The notes: generated from the letters alone by a model not told the origin. 64,000 bases of DNA from Beijerinckiaceae bacterium (GCA_030684835.1 JAUXWZ010000046.1:1-64000), one strand, 5' to 3'. Counted from the stretch's first letter, positions 36,735 through 47,719 are shown. A program made the numbers and translations.

Positions 36735-39700
36735 CTACTCCGCCGGATTCAGGTGAGCCGCCCGGCGCTCGTCGCCTGCCTTCGCCAGCGCCGCCTTTTC
36801 GCGGTCGCGCGAGCGTTCGCGCGCCAGGAATGTGTACATTACCGGCGTGACGAACAGCGTGAACAGCGTGCCAATCGCCATGCCGAAGGCGATGACGATG
36901 CCGATGTCCATGCGGCTGCGCGCGCCCGCGCCCGACGCGATCATGAGCGGCACCATCGCCACCACCATCGCCGCCGTGGTCATCAGAATCGGCCGCAACC
37001 GCACGCCGCACGCACGTTCAATCGCCTCGCGCCGCGACATGCCCTCTTCCTGCAGCTTGTTGGCGAACTCGACCATGAGAATGCCGTGCTTCGAGATGAG
37101 GCCGATGAGCGTGACGAGACCCACCTGCGTGTAGATGTTGATCGACCCCGCGCCCATCATGCCGAGCACGTTGAGGGGCAACAACGCGCCGAAGATCGAC
37201 GTCGGCAGCGCGATGAGGATGATGAACGGATCGCGGAAACTTTCGAACTGCGCCGCAAGCACGAGATAAATCACAATGAGCGCGAAGAAGAACGTGATCG
37301 CCAGCGTATTGCCCTCCTGCACGAACTGGCGCGATTCCCCCTGAAAATCGTACGAATAGCCCGCCGGGAAGCTCGCTGCCTGATCACGCAGGAAGTCAAC
37401 AACCTCGCCCATCGTGCGCCCCGGGAACGGCGCGCCCGACAGCGTGGCGGAGCTCAATTGCTGGAAGTTCGTCAAGGCATTTGGCTGCACGCTCTGCGTC
37501 ACCGTCGCCACTGTAGAGAGCGGCACGAGTTCACCGCCCGCCGTGCGCACCTGATAGCGCGTCAGCCAATCTGACGTGTCACGGAACTCGCGCGGCGTCT
37601 GCGGCACAACCTGATAGCTGCGTCCGTAAAGATTGAAGCGGTTGACGAAATTGCCGCCAAGCAGGGTTGCGAGAGACGAGCCGACATCCTGCATCGATAT
37701 GCCGAGCCGGTTCGCCTTGTCGGCGTCAACCCTGAATTCAAACTGCGGCGTGTCAAACTTCAGATCGGTATCGGTGAAGATGAACAAGCCGCTCGCTTGC
37801 GCGGCCTTTTGAACATTCTCCAGCACCTGCGCCAATTGCTGGTAATCGCCGGTAGAACGAATAACGAACTGCACGGGCGGGCCACCGGCCGAACCCGGCA
37901 ACGCCGGTGGCGAGAACGCGAACGCAGCGCCGCCCGTAACCTCGGGGAAACGGCCTTGCAATTGCTGTTGCACCTGCTTGGTCGAGCGTTGGCGCTCGCT
38001 CCAGGGCTTCATGATGACGCCGACAAACGCCTGCCGCACGCCAGCCATCCCGTTGATGGCGAAGACATGCTCCTTCTCGGGAATTTCATCAATGATCTTG
38101 CCAACCGCGGCGGTCGTGCGTTCGAGATAATCGAGGTTGGCGTATTGCGGCGTCTTGACGATGGACAGCAAGAATCCCTGATCCTCTTCCGGCGCAAGCT
38201 CGCGCGGCGTGGACACATAAAGGACCGCCGTCAGCGCCAGAACGCCCGCAAGAACGACAACGGTCATCGCGCGGAAGTTAAGCGTCTTGTGCAAGCGCCG
38301 CTCATAGCGCAGCCGCAGCCGGTCAAACAACCTGTCCAGAAAGCTCGCAAAACGGCCCTGCCCTTTCGCGCTGTGCGGCTTGAGAAGTTTGGAGCACATC
38401 ATGGGCGTCAAGGTCAGCGCGATCACGCCCGACACGATGACCGCGCCAGCCAGCGTAAACGCGAACTCCTGAAACAGCGCGCCGGTGAGGCCGGTGACGA
38501 AGCCGATGGGCGCATAGACAGCCGCCAGCGTGATCGTCATGGCCACAACAGGCCCGGCAATTTCCCGCGCCCCGCGTAATGATGCGTCGAACGGCGTCAT
38601 GCCGTCCTCGATATGCCGATAGATATTTTCCACCACGACAATGGCGTCATCGACCACAAGGCCGATGGCCAGCACCAGCGCAAGCAGGGTGAGCAAGTTG
38701 ATGGAATAGCCCAGCGCCATCAGCATGATCATCACGCCGATCAGCGAAAGCGGAATAGTGACGACGGGGATAAGCGTCGAACGCAGATTTCCAAGGAACA
38801 GGAAGATGACCACGATGACGATGATCGCGGCTTCACCCAGCGTCTTGGCGACCTCGGAGATGGACGCCCGGATGAACACCGTTGAGTCGTAGGCGATGCT
38901 CGACTCCATGCCCGGCGGCAATTGCGAGACGATGTCCGGCATCGCCTTGCGTACGTTGTCGATCACCGTCAGCGGGTTCGCGGTCGGCGTGCCGTAGACG
39001 CCGACAAACACCGCCTTGAGTCCGTCAAACACCGAGGATGAATCCACCGTCTGCGGTCCAAGCTCTACATCGGCGACGGCCCCAAGACGGATGAGCGAGT
39101 CGCCGCGCGTCGCAACCACGAGATTGGAAAACGCTTCCGGTGTGTCGAGCGATGTCCTCGCATTGATGCTTGTTTGAACAAACTGGCCTTTCACTTGGCC
39201 CGCGGCGGAGGTGAAATTGTTGATGGTGAGCGCGTTGCGCACATCGGCAGGCGTCACGCCGCGCGCGGCCATCCGGTCGGGGTCGAGCCAAATGCGCATG
39301 GCGAAGGTCTGTCCGCCAAGAATTTGCGCGTTGCCGACGCCATCCAGCGTCTGCAAGCGCGGCTGCACCACGCGCGTGATGTAGTCGGTAATCTGCGATG
39401 CGGTGAGAACTTTGGAGCTGAACGACAGGTACATCAGCGCGAAGCCCTGCCCCGTTGTCTTCACCACGACGGGGTCATTCGCCTCGCGCGGCAATTGCTG
39501 ACGCACCTGATTGACCTTCGACAGAACGTCCGTCACCGCGCGGTCCGCGTCCGCATTCAGGCGCAGGTTGAGCGTGATCGTCGAAACGTTCTGCTGCGAG
39601 GACGACACAAGCGTGTCGATGCCCTCCGTGCTCGCGACCGCCTGTTCCAGCGGCGTCGTGATGAAGCCTTTGATCAGGTCAGCGTTCGCGCCGGGATACG

Positions 39701-39851
39701 CAGTCGTGATGGTGACGGTCGTCTGCTGGATTTCGGGATATTGCCGAACCGGCAAATTGAACGCTGCCTGCAATCCAAGGAGCAGAATAAGCAAGCTGAC
39801 AACGGTCGCCAGCACAGGCCGGCGGATGAAGAGATCGGTGAACGCGCCCAT
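36735..39851 (-). CDS. RND efflux transporter, HAE1-type inner-membrane pump
   Basis: Proton-driven multidrug exporter of 1038 residues. Start MGAFTDLFIRRPVLATV matches the family, with 12 membrane segments expected and two large periplasmic loops. The proton-relay aspartates lie in GLVVDDAIVVVEN in TM4. The adaptor gene is 3 bp upstream in the same operon. No outer-membrane TolC-like gene is in the window, so the channel must be supplied from elsewhere. Substrates are unknown. Confidence 0.93.
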   Translation of the reverse strand: MGAFTDLFIRRPVLATVVSLLILLLGLQAAFNLPVRQYPEIQQTTVTITTAYPGANADLIKGFITTPLEQAVASTEGIDTLVSSSQQNVSTITLNLRLNADADRAVTDVLSKVNQVRQQLPREANDPVVVKTTGQGFALMYLSFSSKVLTASQITDYITRVVQPRLQTLDGVGNAQILGGQTFAMRIWLDPDRMAARGVTPADVRNALTINNFTSAAGQVKGQFVQTSINARTSLDTPEAFSNLVVATRGDSLIRLGAVADVELGPQTVDSSSVFDGLKAVFVGVYGTPTANPLTVIDNVRKAMPDIVSQLPPGMESSIAYDSTVFIRASISEVAKTLGEAAIIVIVVIFLFLGNLRSTLIPVVTIPLSLIGVMIMLMALGYSINLLTLLALVLAIGLVVDDAIVVVENIYRHIEDGMTPFDASLRGAREIAGPVVAMTITLAAVYAPIGFVTGLTGALFQEFAFTLAGAVIVSGVIALTLTPMMCSKLLKPHSAKGQGRFASFLDRLFDRLRLRYERRLHKTLNFRAMTVVVLAGVLALTAVLYVSTPRELAPEEDQGFLLSIVKTPQYANLDYLERTTAAVGKIIDEIPEKEHVFAINGMAGVRQAFVGVIMKPWSERQRSTKQVQQQLQGRFPEVTGGAAFAFSPPALPGSAGGPPVQFVIRSTGDYQQLAQVLENVQKAAQASGLFIFTDTDLKFDTPQFEFRVDADKANRLGISMQDVGSSLATLLGGNFVNRFNLYGRSYQVVPQTPREFRDTSDWLTRYQVRTAGGELVPLSTVATVTQSVQPNALTNFQQLSSATLSGAPFPGRTMGEVVDFLRDQAASFPAGYSYDFQGESRQFVQEGNTLAITFFFALIVIYLVLAAQFESFRDPFIILIALPTSIFGALLPLNVLGMMGAGSINIYTQVGLVTLIGLISKHGILMVEFANKLQEEGMSRREAIERACGVRLRPILMTTAAMVVAMVPLMIASGAGARSRMDIGIVIAFGMAIGTLFTLFVTPVMYTFLARERSRDREKAALAKAGDERRAAHLNPAE

Positions 39852-39854
39852 GGT

Positions 39855-41027
39855 CTACTCCCGCGGCAGCGTGTTGGGAGCGCCCGCGAGCGCGCCCGTT
39901 CCGATCTTCACGCGCGCGCCGGGCTGCAGACGAATCTGCCCCTCGGTAACGACGCGCTCTCCCGCTTTCAGCCCTTCAGCAATCGCAACGCTCTCGCCGC
40001 GCGTCTCGCCCGTGCGCACAAAGCGGCGCTCGGCCTGCAGAACGTCGCCGCCGGCCTTTGGATCAGGCGCGACCACGTAAACTGAATCGCCATAGAGCGA
40101 GAAACTCACCGCCGTGCGGGGCACGGTCACAACACTGCGCGCGGCGCCGATGAGCACGCCCACATTGCCGAACATGCCGGGCCGCAGCTTCTGATCGGCA
40201 TTAGCAATCTCGCCGCGCACGATCACGTTGCGCGTTTCAGCGCTCACACGCGCATCAATAGAGCCGATCTTGCCGATGAAGGTCTCGCCCGGGTAAGCAT
40301 CGACTTCAACTTCGATGACCTGACCCACCTTCAGATCGCCGAGCCTCTGCTCGGGCATCGGAAAATCTATGAACATCGGATCGAGCTGTTGCAGCGTCAC
40401 AAGCGCGGTCCCCGGGGACACGAATTGCCCCACGTCCACGCGCCGCAGTCCCAGTCTCCCGCTGAAGGGCGCGACAATTCTCTTCTGCGCGATAAGTGCG
40501 CGCGTGCGGTCCACCTGCGCCGATCCCTGATCGCGCGCCGACACTGCCGCATCAAGGTTAGCCTTCGTTGTCGCGGCAGACCCGACGAGTGTGCGCTGAC
40601 GCTCGAGCGCAAGCTCAGCATTTTTCAACGTCGCTTGGTTGGCCTTCAAGTCTGCCTGCTCGACGGTGTCGTCGATCTGCACGAGGGCGCCGCCTTGCTT
40701 GACGTCCTGACCCGATTCGAAATTGATCTGCACAATGACGCCGGCCGCCTGGGGCGCCACGTCAACGCCCTGCACGGCGCGAAACGTGCCGATGGCAGGC
40801 GCGCGCGGCAGCCATTCATCCTGTTTCGCGTCGCCAACGGCCACAGTCGAAACTGGCTGCGGGGCAGCCGCAATGAATCCGCGGATCATCTCCGGCTTGT
40901 AGATAAAATGAAACCACGCCAAGCCGGCGGTAAGCCCAGCCAGAAGAATCAAGACGATCGTGAGTAAAACAGCGCGTTTCATTCCAAGCACCAGGGGTCG
41001 TGGATCGTCAGATCCGATTTCGGACAT
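39855..41027 (-). CDS. RND efflux periplasmic adaptor (membrane fusion protein)
   Basis: A 390-residue adaptor linking the pump to an outer-membrane channel. One N-terminal membrane anchor (about 18-38, VLLTIVLILLAGLTAGLAW) is followed by a lipoyl-like segment (DVAPQAAGVIVQINFESGQDV), an alpha-helical hairpin (about 110-165), and beta-barrel and membrane-proximal domains. First gene of the efflux operon. ATG at 41027 preferred over TTG at 41033; AGGT precedes it. Confidence 0.92.
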   Translation of the reverse strand: MSEIGSDDPRPLVLGMKRAVLLTIVLILLAGLTAGLAWFHFIYKPEMIRGFIAAAPQPVSTVAVGDAKQDEWLPRAPAIGTFRAVQGVDVAPQAAGVIVQINFESGQDVKQGGALVQIDDTVEQADLKANQATLKNAELALERQRTLVGSAATTKANLDAAVSARDQGSAQVDRTRALIAQKRIVAPFSGRLGLRRVDVGQFVSPGTALVTLQQLDPMFIDFPMPEQRLGDLKVGQVIEVEVDAYPGETFIGKIGSIDARVSAETRNVIVRGEIANADQKLRPGMFGNVGVLIGAARSVVTVPRTAVSFSLYGDSVYVVAPDPKAGGDVLQAERRFVRTGETRGESVAIAEGLKAGERVVTEGQIRLQPGARVKIGTGALAGAPNTLPRE

Positions 41028-41158
41028 ATTCAACTGACCTGGGAGCGGGCCACGGGGACGCTTCTGCCGAGCGACCTTCGAACTGCCAACAAAGAGCCGG
41101 TGCGGCGACCCTCGTCTTCCTCGCGGGGGCTAACTAGCACGCATTCGCATGAAAAGCG

Positions 41159-41172
41159 AACGCTCATTCGTT
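41159..41172. promoter_or_regulatory. Possible TetR-type operator upstream of the RND operon
   Basis: AACG-CTCATT-CGTT is a 4-6-4 inverted repeat 132 bp upstream of the adaptor start, in the position where efflux repressors bind. ATTCG also recurs nearby (41142). Short arms make chance occurrence possible. Confidence 0.25.
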
Positions 41173-41292
41173 ATCAATTTGGGTTAAGCGAGCGCGTGTT
41201 ACAAAAACGTGACTTGCCGGGAACGCGGGCGCCGTCACGCTTGAAGAGCCTGAGGGATGGATGAAATCGACACCCGGGGGCGACGCCTCTCT

Positions 41293-41317
41293 TCAAGGCG
41301 CATTGCACACGCCTTGA
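41293..41317. promoter_or_regulatory. 8-bp inverted repeat upstream of the Anbu operon
   Basis: TCAAGGCG and CGCCTTGA are perfect arms with a 9-base spacer. The element ends 144 bp before the ATP-grasp gene and could be an operator or a leader hairpin for the four-gene operon. Confidence 0.35.
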
Positions 41318-41461
41318 GCACATAAAACGAGCCATCAACGCTCAACATTTATTCAAACGCGACCTATGGCGCGGTTTTGATCTGGCAAGCAGTGGTATAG
41401 GCTTTGCAACCGACGGGTTGACGCTGAGCGATGCAATTTGCTTGGCCGCTTGGGTGAGGCG

Positions 41462-42889
41462 ATGGTCGAGAAGAGTTTCTGGGACGAGATGACCGGCGGG
41501 GCGGGCGACATCCGCGCCGTCTATGCACGGATTGACCAGTGGCTTCGCGACACGCCGCCAGACATCCTTGCAGCCCGCCGCAGCCAGGCCGAGCTGCTTT
41601 TCCGGCGCATCGGGATCACCTTCGCCGTGTATGGCTCCGCTGACGCCGCGGAACGCCTGATCCCCTTCGACATCATTCCCCGCGTCATTGCGCAGAAGGA
41701 ATGGCATCTGCTCGAAGAGGGCCTCATCCAGCGCGTGAAGGCGATCAACGCCTTTCTCACCGACATTTACGGCCCCCGCGAAATTCTGCGCGCCGGCATT
41801 ATTCCCGCCGACCTGGTGTTTCAGAATCCGGCGTTTCGGCCCGAAATGGCGGGCCGCCGCGCGCCGCACGACATCTGGGTGCATATCGCCGGCATCGACG
41901 TCGTACGCACGGACGAAAACGAGTTCTACGTTCTCGAAGACAATGCGCGCACGCCCTCGGGCGTGTCCTACATGCTGGAGAACCGCGATGTGATGATGCG
42001 GCTTCTGCCGGATCTCTTCGCGGCCCACCGCATCGCCCCGGTCGAAAATTACACGGACCTTCTGCTCAAATGCCTGCGCTCTGTCGCCCCGCCCACGGCC
42101 TCCGGCGAGCCCAGCGTCGCGCTGCTGACGCCGGGACAATTCAACTCGGCCTATTACGAACATTCGTTCCTGGCCGACCGGCTCGGGGTCGAGCTTGTCG
42201 AGGGCAGCGATCTTTTCGTGCGCGATGACGTGCTGTACATGCGCACGACGCAGGGGCCCAAGCGCGTCGACGTTCTCTATCGCCGCATTGACGACGATTA
42301 TCTCGATCCGCTGGTCTTCCGGCCAGACTCCGTGCTCGGCGTGCCCGGCATTCTCAACGCCTGCAACGCGGGCAATCTCACGCTCTCAAATGCCGTGGGC
42401 ACTGGCGTCGCCGACGACAAGGCGATGTACACCTACATGCCCGAGATCGTGCGCTTCTATCTTGGGCAAGAGGCAATCTTGAAAAACGCGCCCACGTGGC
42501 GCTGCCGCGACGCCGATTCTTTGAAATATGTGCTCGAGCATTTGCACGAACTTGTGGTCAAGGAAGTCAACGGCTCCGGGGGCTACGGCATGCTGGTTGG
42601 CCCTCACGCCACGAAGGAAGAGCGCGAACGCTTCCGCGAAAAACTGCTGGCAGACCCTGCTAATTACATCGCGCAACCGACCCTCTCGCTTTCCACGTGC
42701 CCGGCGTTCGTGGAAGAAGGCATCGCGCCGCGCCACGTCGACCTTCGGCCATTCGTGCTGACTGGCGCGAACGGCTCGCGCGTTGTGCCAGGCGGCCTGA
42801 CGCGCGTGGCCATGCGCAAAGGCTCGCTGGTCGTTAATTCAAGCCAGGGCGGCGGCACCAAGGACACCTGGATCATCGAAGATGCCTGA
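41462..42889 (+). CDS. Circularly permuted ATP-grasp protein (Anbu-operon type)
   Basis: A 475-residue protein of the circularly permuted ATP-grasp type 2 family, predicted to form amide or peptide bonds using ATP. Visible motifs: RRIGITFAVYG, FDIIPRVI, EFYVLEDNARTPSGVSYM, RVDVLYRRIDDDYLDPL, KEVNGSGGYGMLVGP and HVDLRPFVL. It is the first of four co-directional genes (ATP-grasp, alpha-E, transglutaminase-like, Anbu), a neighbourhood described across proteobacteria. ATG at 41462 (MVEKSFW) is chosen; the frame is open from TTG 41438. The actual substrate is not known. Confidence 0.9.
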   Translation: MVEKSFWDEMTGGAGDIRAVYARIDQWLRDTPPDILAARRSQAELLFRRIGITFAVYGSADAAERLIPFDIIPRVIAQKEWHLLEEGLIQRVKAINAFLTDIYGPREILRAGIIPADLVFQNPAFRPEMAGRRAPHDIWVHIAGIDVVRTDENEFYVLEDNARTPSGVSYMLENRDVMMRLLPDLFAAHRIAPVENYTDLLLKCLRSVAPPTASGEPSVALLTPGQFNSAYYEHSFLADRLGVELVEGSDLFVRDDVLYMRTTQGPKRVDVLYRRIDDDYLDPLVFRPDSVLGVPGILNACNAGNLTLSNAVGTGVADDKAMYTYMPEIVRFYLGQEAILKNAPTWRCRDADSLKYVLEHLHELVVKEVNGSGGYGMLVGPHATKEERERFREKLLADPANYIAQPTLSLSTCPAFVEEGIAPRHVDLRPFVLTGANGSRVVPGGLTRVAMRKGSLVVNSSQGGGTKDTWIIEDA

Positions 42890-42937
42890 CATGTCCGCCC
42901 CGCGTGCCCTCATCCCATCCAAACGCCGGAGCGCCTG

Positions 42938-43897
42938 ATGCTTTCGCGCACAGCCGACAACATTTATTGGCTTGCACGCTATGTGGAGCGCGCGGAGTTC
43001 ACGGCGCGCATTATCGACATTACCTCGCGCCTCGCCGCATTGCCCAAAGCCTACGGCGGCACCGGCGTTGAATGGGAAAGCGCGCTTCTGGCGGTTGATG
43101 CGCACGATGCGTTCAAGGAAAAGCATGACGTCGCAGATGAGCAGACTGTCCTGCGCTTCCTCGTCTTCGACCCCGACAATCCATCCTCGATCCGTTATTG
43201 CGTCGAGCGCGCCCGCACCAATGCGCGCGCGGTGCGAACTGCGCTGACATCCGACATGTGGCAGGCGATCAACTCGAGCTGGATCGAGATACGCAACATC
43301 GAGCGCGCCGTCGCGCCGTTCGAGCGAATGAGCCGCGACCGTATCGACCCCGCGCTGGACGCCGTGAAATCGATGTCGCGTGACTTCGATGGCCTTGCCT
43401 ATCGCTCCATGCTGCGCAACGACGCCTACTGGTTCAACCGGCTCGGCCTTTACATGGAGCGTTCGGACAACACCGCGCGCATCCTCGACGTCAAGTATCA
43501 TGTCCTGTTACCCGAAACGGAATCGGTGGGCGGCTCGCTCGACTATTTCCAGTGGACCTCGATCTTGCGCGCCGTGTCCGCGCTCACGGCCTATAACTGG
43601 GTTTATCGCCAAAGCATCAAGCCGTGGCTGGTCGCCGACCTGCTGATCCTGCGCAAAGAGATGCCACGCTCGCTCGTTTCCTGCTACGACAACCTCTCGC
43701 GCTTTCTTGACGACATCGCCAGAGCTTACGGCGCGCAAGGGCCCGCGCAACGCCACGCACGCGCGATGCTGCTGCGTCTGGAGAGCGCCACGATAGAAGA
43801 TCTCTTTCGCTCCGGCCTGCATGAATTCGTGACCGAGTTCATCGACGACAACAACCGCCTTGGCGTGCTGCTCGCCGAACAATACCTGCTGAACTGA
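42938..43897 (+). CDS. Alpha-E domain-containing protein
   Basis: A 319-residue, largely helical protein of the alpha-E (DUF403) family, almost always found beside the circularly permuted ATP-grasp gene. The N-terminus MLSRTADNIYWLARYVERAE is characteristic, and the motif recurs internally as WFNRLGLYMERSDNTARILD. No catalytic motif is known. It probably forms a complex with the ATP-grasp protein. It lies 48 bp after the ATP-grasp stop and 18 bp before the transglutaminase-like gene. Confidence 0.9.
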   Translation: MLSRTADNIYWLARYVERAEFTARIIDITSRLAALPKAYGGTGVEWESALLAVDAHDAFKEKHDVADEQTVLRFLVFDPDNPSSIRYCVERARTNARAVRTALTSDMWQAINSSWIEIRNIERAVAPFERMSRDRIDPALDAVKSMSRDFDGLAYRSMLRNDAYWFNRLGLYMERSDNTARILDVKYHVLLPETESVGGSLDYFQWTSILRAVSALTAYNWVYRQSIKPWLVADLLILRKEMPRSLVSCYDNLSRFLDDIARAYGAQGPAQRHARAMLLRLESATIEDLFRSGLHEFVTEFIDDNNRLGVLLAEQYLLN

Positions 43898-43915
43898 CAG
43901 CCCCTGGGGCGAACC

Positions 43916-44746
43916 ATGCGCATTCACATCCGACACGAAATCGCGCACACCTTTGAACCGCCAGTCCGGTTTTTGAACGCGACGTTGCGACTGACGCCGC
44001 GCAGCCATGAGAGCCAGCACATCGCGCGCTGGCGCGTCGAGATCGACGGCGACAGCCGGATCCGCGCGTTCGACGACGGTTTTGGCAATTGCATGCATAC
44101 GCTGAGCATGTCGGGCCAGACGGAAACGTTGCGCCTCTTTGCTGAAGGCGTTGTCGATACGTTCGACGCAGCCGGCATCGTGCGCGCGACTGTCGAACGG
44201 TTCCCGCCCGAATTGTTTTTGCGCGAGACGGCCCTCACATCGCCCGATGATCGCCAGCGCGCGCTGGCGGCGAAGATTGAAGGCGAAAACAGAATCGAGC
44301 GGCTGCATGCGCTGCTTCTGCTTCTGTCGGACGATGAGAAGCCGGAAGAGCCGGCACAGGAGCAGACACAGGCAAAAGAGCCGGCTGCGCAGAAGCAATC
44401 ACAAGAGGTTCCGGCGCCAAAAGCGCCGACTAAGGAAGACAAGAACAAGGTCAAGGCGCTGGTTCACGACTTCATCGTCTGCGCGCGTCTTGTCGGCGCC
44501 CCGGCGCGGTTTGTCAGCGGCTATCACCTTCACCCCAAGACGCAGGCTGGCGGTTTTCATTTCTGGGCGGAGGCGCATGTAGAAGGCGTCGGCTGGATCG
44601 GTTTTGATCCGGCGAACGCGATCTGTCCGCACGAGAGCCACGTACGTATGGCGGTGGGCCTCGACGCGCTGGACGCGACGTGCATGCGCATAGCGCCCTC
44701 GCCCCAAACCGAAATAGAAACGGTGGATGTGCGCCGCCAGAGTTGA
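43916..44746 (+). CDS. Transglutaminase-like protein lacking the catalytic cysteine
   Basis: A 276-residue member of the bacterial transglutaminase-like family found in Anbu operons. The N-terminal beta-rich domain (1-~105) is normal (RIHIRHEIAHTFEPP, FPPELFLRETAL). The core segment aligns by HxFI...AR...PARFVSGY, but the position of the nucleophilic Cys is V179 (KVKALVHDF). His215 (FHFWAEAH) and Asp231 (GFDPANAI) remain. Residues about 140-180 are a Q/E/K/P-rich linker in place of the expected helix. It therefore looks like a pseudoenzyme. It is 51 bp upstream of anbu. Confidence 0.85.
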   Translation: MRIHIRHEIAHTFEPPVRFLNATLRLTPRSHESQHIARWRVEIDGDSRIRAFDDGFGNCMHTLSMSGQTETLRLFAEGVVDTFDAAGIVRATVERFPPELFLRETALTSPDDRQRALAAKIEGENRIERLHALLLLLSDDEKPEEPAQEQTQAKEPAAQKQSQEVPAPKAPTKEDKNKVKALVHDFIVCARLVGAPARFVSGYHLHPKTQAGGFHFWAEAHVEGVGWIGFDPANAICPHESHVRMAVGLDALDATCMRIAPSPQTEIETVDVRRQS

Positions 44747-44797
44747 GAAGCGCGTCGCGCACAGATAGAAGAACCGCTTAACGGGGAATCTGGCGTT

Positions 44798-45556
44798 ATG
44801 ACGTATTGTTGTGGACTTCTGGTGCGCGAAGGCATGGTGATGATCGCCGACACGCGCACCAATGCCGGCCTCGACAACATATCCACGTTTCGCAAACTCC
44901 ATCTGTTCCACACGCCGGGCGAGCGCGTGATGATGATCGCCACTGCTGGCAATCTCTCGATCTCCCAGAACGTCATCAATTATGTGACCGAAGGACTCGA
45001 AAACCCGGAAACCGGCGAGATCGAACGTCTGATGCAGGCGCCAACCATGTTTGCGGCGGCCGAGCTGATCGGCCGCGCCGTGCGCAAAGTGCGAGCCGTG
45101 CAGGGCGAGGCGCTCGAAGAGGCCAAGATCAACTTTGAAGTCACCATGCTCTTTGGCGGCCAGGTCAAGGGCGGCCGCATGCGGCTTTTCATGATCTATT
45201 CGGCTGGCAATTTCATCGAGGCCACGCGCGACACGCCCTACCTGCAAATCGGCGAACACAAATATGGCAAGCCGGTGCTCGATCGCGCCGTCGAATACGA
45301 CACCCGTGTGGATGACGCGCTGAAACTGGCGCTCATCTCAATGGACTCCACGATGCGCTCGAATCTCGGCGTCGGCCTGCCCATCGACATCGCCGTCCTG
45401 CCCCGCGACACGATGGTGCTGGAAGTCGATCACCGCATCGACAATGTCGATCCGTATTACCACGACCTGCGCGACCGCTGGTCAGTCGCCCTGCGCGCCG
45501 CGCACATCGCCATTCCTCGCCCCCCGTATCTGAAGAACCTGCCCAAAACGAGCTGA
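44798..45556 (+). CDS. Anbu: proteasome-like (ancestral beta subunit) peptidase
   Basis: A 252-residue Ntn-hydrolase related to proteasome beta subunits and HslV. Removal of Met exposes Thr as N-terminal nucleophile (MTYCCGLLV). Asp18 in IADTRTNAG and Lys33 in STFRKLH complete the catalytic set. RVMMIATAGNLS and YSAGNFIEATRDTPYLQIGEHKYGK (shown in parts) are typical. Anbu forms open helical or ring assemblies without a known ATPase partner. It closes the ATP-grasp/alpha-E/transglutaminase operon. A 15-bp in-frame duplication repeats its last codons and stop. Confidence 0.93.
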   Translation: MTYCCGLLVREGMVMIADTRTNAGLDNISTFRKLHLFHTPGERVMMIATAGNLSISQNVINYVTEGLENPETGEIERLMQAPTMFAAAELIGRAVRKVRAVQGEALEEAKINFEVTMLFGGQVKGGRMRLFMIYSAGNFIEATRDTPYLQIGEHKYGKPVLDRAVEYDTRVDDALKLALISMDSTMRSNLGVGLPIDIAVLPRDTMVLEVDHRIDNVDPYYHDLRDRWSVALRAAHIAIPRPPYLKNLPKTS

Positions 45557-45571
45557 GGCAAAACGAGCTGA
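45545..45571 (+). repeat. 15-bp-period duplication of the anbu stop region
   Basis: AAAACGAGCTGA occurs at 45545-45556 (ending in the anbu TGA) and again at 45560-45571, in the same frame. Reading through the first stop would add G-K-T-S and meet an identical stop. Confidence 0.7.
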
Positions 45572-45654
45572 AGCCAGGCGGCGCACGGGCCGGCGGATCG
45601 CGACATGCTCTCCCCTCCCTTGCCGCCTCTGCGCCTTTCGGCTAACGTCCTCGA

Positions 45655-45742
45655 CATCGCCAGGGGTGCCGACCGGAAATCCGGCGGCTGAGATCACACC
45701 CTTCGAACCTGATCTGGTTGACGCCAGCGTAGGGAGGGCGCG
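45655..45742 (+). ncRNA. TPP riboswitch (THI element)
   Basis: Thiamine pyrophosphate-sensing leader of thiC. The conserved elements are in order: GGGGTGCC (45663-45670), the P3 stem GACCGG-AAAT-CCGGC, CTGAGATCACACCC (45688-45701), GAACCTGATCTGG and GCCAGCGTAGGGA ending near 45735. CGCC (45658-45661) pairs with GGCG (45737-45740) in P1. Binding of TPP lowers thiC expression in this class. Confidence 0.96.
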
Positions 45743-45770
45743 AAGGCGGGGGCAATCCGTCTTCCCGAAA

Positions 45771-45778
45771 CCTCCTCA
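45771..45778 (+). promoter_or_regulatory. Predicted anti-Shine-Dalgarno strand of the thiC riboswitch
   Basis: CCTCCTCA is perfectly complementary, over 8 bases, to TGAGGAGG at 45848-45855, which is the thiC ribosome site. The same strand can pair with GGGAGG (45732-45737) at the 3' edge of the aptamer, one pair being G-T wobble. These helices exclude one another, giving a plausible ON/OFF switch at translation. Confidence 0.7.
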
Positions 45779-45806
45779 ACGTTGGCCAACAACCTCGGCT
45801 AAATAA

Positions 45807-47705
<1,899 letters not shown>

Positions 47706-47719
47706 ATCGTTATTGAACG

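Larger units (their letters stand above)
41028..41461. other. Divergent intergenic region between the efflux and Anbu operons
   Basis: A 434-bp stretch without a gene. It should contain two divergent promoters. Two candidate sites stand out: AACG-CTCATT-CGTT at 41159-41172, and TCAAGGCG / CGCCTTGA at 41293-41317. No regulator is encoded here. Confidence 0.5.
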
